A stretch of DNA of 8,058 bases from the NCBI GenBank assembly GCA_028718045.1, contig JAQUMQ010000056.1, positions 1 to 8,058 on the forward strand. The letters run 5' to 3'. This DNA is from Actinomycetota bacterium. GTDB taxonomy: Bacteria; Actinomycetota; Humimicrobiia; Humimicrobiales; Humimicrobiaceae. Position 1 is the stretch's first letter. The number at the start of each line of letters is the position of its first letter. Shown one piece after another: positions 6,586 to 8,058 of this stretch. A model generated the notes under the pieces. It ran no database searches and was not told the origin of the DNA. It saw only the letters and a program-made list of their open reading frames with translations. A program made the translations under genes and the position numbers.

Positions 6586-7740
6586 TTAACTTTTAACTTC
6601 TAGAGTTTCATCGCAAACTATTATACCTTCACTATATTTTTTTAATTTGTCCTTATCTAATTCAACTCCTATACCAATTCCCTGGGGTACTTCTGCATAA
6701 CCTTCTTTAATAATGATAGGATTTTTCACAACATCTCCACCAAGGGCAACAGGTCCTGTAGCTTCGCAAGCAAAGTCTAGTCTTTTTATAGTTGAAGCAA
6801 ACTGCATGGAAGCTGCCGTACTCACTCCTAACTCAAGACAAGAAATGATTGTACAAGGAATATCATAAAGCTCACTAAGTGTCCGCACTTTTAAAGCATT
6901 TGATAGCCCACCTCCTGGTCTATACATTTTAAGCCCAAATAGACTTATAGCATCATTATTAATAAGCTGAATTGCATCATGAATATTATAGAGAGATTCA
7001 TGCGGCATAATGGGGATATGAGATGATTTATTAACAAGTGATAGGCCTTTTATATCATACCATGGAACTGGCTGTTCTATTGCCTCCATATCGTATTTTT
7101 CTAAAGTCTTAACCACTTTTACTGCTTCATCAGGAGTATATACTTGGTTAACATCTGCTCTTATTTTTACTTCTTCACCCAAATCCTTTCTAATAGCTTT
7201 TAAAAGCTCTTCATCTTTTTTTAAACCTCTGCCAATTTTAAACCTTAAACTTTTATATCCCTGATTCATCCATTTTTCGCCCAGTTTAATCATATTATTA
7301 ATTGATTCATCATATCCTACTACTCCCGTTAGTGGTATTCTTTCCCTGACTATCCCACCTAACAGTTTGCAAATAGGCACATTAAGCACCTTGCCTAGGA
7401 TGTCATAAAGCGCTATATCTATTGGACTTTTAGCCAGTGGGCTACCTGGAACTAACTTATCCATTTCTTTCCAAATTTCTTCAATATTAAAAGGATCTTT
7501 ACCTATTATTAATGGTGCTAAATAATCTTTAATTACGGCTGTAATAGTACTTTGGCCTTCTCGAGAACAGAACATAACGGGTGGCACTTCTCCTAGTCCA
7601 ATAACCCCTTCATTAGTATACATTTTTATAACAATATACCTACATACACTCCATGGACCTAGAGCACTTTTTAAACTGGTAAAATACTCCGGATTCATAC
7701 CTACACTTATGGGGTAAATTTCCATTTTTGTAATTTTCAT
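6586..7740 (-). CDS. Mandelate racemase/muconate lactonizing enzyme family protein (enolase superfamily)
   Basis: ATG 7740 is chosen because CGGAGGT sits 8 bases upstream; an in-frame TTG at 7743 would add one residue. The 384-residue product has the capping domain at about 1-125 (NEGVIGLGE near 43-51, SPIDIALYDILGK 105-117, LLGG 126-129), then the barrel. Catalytic elements are visible in order: SLRFKIG with R166 and K168 (usually K-x-K), metal ligands D196 (RADVNQ) and E222 (EQPVP), E248 in PHES as probable third ligand, K271 before the GGG at 276-278, and E303 (CLELG). The K168/K271 pair on opposite sides of the site is the MLE-type arrangement, used for cycloisomerisation, syn-dehydration or epimerisation by taking a proton next to a carboxylate. 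There is no mandelate racemase His-Asp pair. It is soluble and Mg2+-dependent by family. It lies between a superfamily lyase and an MmgE/PrpD enzyme. The substrate is unknown. Confidence 0.95.
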   Translation of the reverse strand: MKITKMEIYPISVGMNPEYFTSLKSALGPWSVCRYIVIKMYTNEGVIGLGEVPPVMFCSREGQSTITAVIKDYLAPLIIGKDPFNIEEIWKEMDKLVPGSPLAKSPIDIALYDILGKVLNVPICKLLGGIVRERIPLTGVVGYDESINNMIKLGEKWMNQGYKSLRFKIGRGLKKDEELLKAIRKDLGEEVKIRADVNQVYTPDEAVKVVKTLEKYDMEAIEQPVPWYDIKGLSLVNKSSHIPIMPHESLYNIHDAIQLINNDAISLFGLKMYRPGGGLSNALKVRTLSELYDIPCTIISCLELGVSTAASMQFASTIKRLDFACEATGPVALGGDVVKNPIIIKEGYAEVPQGIGIGVELDKDKLKKYSEGIIVCDETLEVKS

Positions 7741-7816
7741 CAAAAAATACCTCCGAATATTATTTTTGAAAATAAATCAAGCTTATTGTTGCTTCTATTT
7801 AGTTACCATAAATATA

Positions 7817-7850
7817 TTCTACCTTTATGCTATTTAAGCATAGCGTAGAA
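7817..7850. other. Two-part hairpin in the leader of the MR/MLE gene
   Basis: The inner arms TATGCT (7826-7831) and AGCATA (7837-7842) close a 5-base loop. After a small internal loop (CTT against GC), the outer arms TTCTAC (7817-7822) and GTAGAA (7845-7850) continue the stem, giving 12 pairs in 34 bases. It lies about 65 bases after the lyase stop codon and 75 bases before the MR/MLE start. No T-run follows in the gene direction, so processing, mRNA protection or a protein-binding site is more likely than termination. On the plus strand TTTTTT follows 8 bases later. Confidence 0.5.
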
Positions 7851-7914
7851 CTAGAATACTTTTTTGTTAAAATAACTAAACTAACATCTATAAGTATATA
7901 AATTTATAATTTTA

Positions 7915-8058
7915 TTAGTTTATTTGGTACCTTTTTTCTAATTCAAGATATTCCTTCAATCCGATAAGTTCGTTAAATTCTTGAAAGGAAATTATCTCAT
8001 TTATCCTCGAAATCGTAGTTTCTCTGGTGATTAATTCAGTTAAATAATCTTTTAAGCC
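7915..8058 (-). CDS. C-terminal end of a probable adenylosuccinate lyase/fumarase superfamily lyase
   Basis: The last 47 codons and TAA of a gene entering from the right edge. The frame is open to the edge and ends in a helical, charged tail. The segment has LTELITRETTIS followed about 10 residues later by FQEFNELIGLKEYLE. By eye this follows the C-terminal pattern of the adenylosuccinate lyase/3-carboxymuconate cycloisomerase group, L.EL...E..I...L...E...L.D...YL, as in Bacillus PurB, where it belongs to the small C-terminal helical domain. These enzymes split C-N, C-O or C-C bonds to release fumarate or a lactone. None of the catalytic blocks (including the GSSxMPxKxNP loop) is in the window, so the assignment rests on a short helical tail plus context with other carboxylate enzymes. 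That a gene ends here is much more certain than its family. Confidence 0.5.
   Translation of the reverse strand, partial: GLKDYLTELITRETTISRINEIISFQEFNELIGLKEYLELEKRYQIN

Overview
The window is AT-rich. Every gene I can support lies on the minus strand, so the reading order runs from high to low coordinates. Strong Shine-Dalgarno sites of the GGAGG/AAGGA type, A- and T-rich spacers and AT-leaning codon use suggest a low-GC anaerobic bacterium, of Clostridia type or a comparable uncultivated lineage. No rRNA, tRNA or ribosomal-protein marker is present, so the taxonomy is inference only.

Layout in transcription order: (1) 8058-7915, C-terminal end of a probable lyase of the adenylosuccinate lyase/fumarase superfamily (cut by the window edge); (2) 7740-6586, an enolase-superfamily enzyme of the mandelate racemase/muconate lactonizing type; (3) 6379-5033, an MmgE/PrpD-family enzyme; (4) 4954-4100, a 284-residue protein I cannot assign, with a Cys/His-rich tail; (5) 3903-2932, 2571-2095 and 2034-502, the complete tripartite tricarboxylate transporter tctC-tctB-tctA; (6) 249-1, N-terminus of a LeuC/aconitase-family large subunit (cut by the window edge). 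I see no plus-strand gene, mobile element, CRISPR array or RNA gene.

Together the set reads as an uptake-and-breakdown locus for a polycarboxylic acid. TctC captures the substrate outside the membrane and TctA/TctB import it. A superfamily lyase, an MR/MLE enzyme, an MmgE/PrpD enzyme and an aconitase-type hydro-lyase would then rearrange, dehydrate or split it. No enzyme here fixes the substrate. The combination differs from the textbook methylcitrate, citrate and leucine operons. One precedent worth testing is iminodisuccinate degradation, where an MmgE/PrpD-fold epimerase works with a fumarase-superfamily C-N lyase.

The intergenic gaps (60 to 360 bases) carry several inverted repeats. The strongest are a perfect 13-base-arm hairpin between tctC and tctB and a two-part hairpin ahead of the MR/MLE gene. 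Upstream of tctC there is a perfect anti-16S sequence, AGGAGGTGAT, with no start codon at a usable distance, next to a 14-base palindrome and a possible promoter. These may set the level of TctC relative to the membrane subunits.
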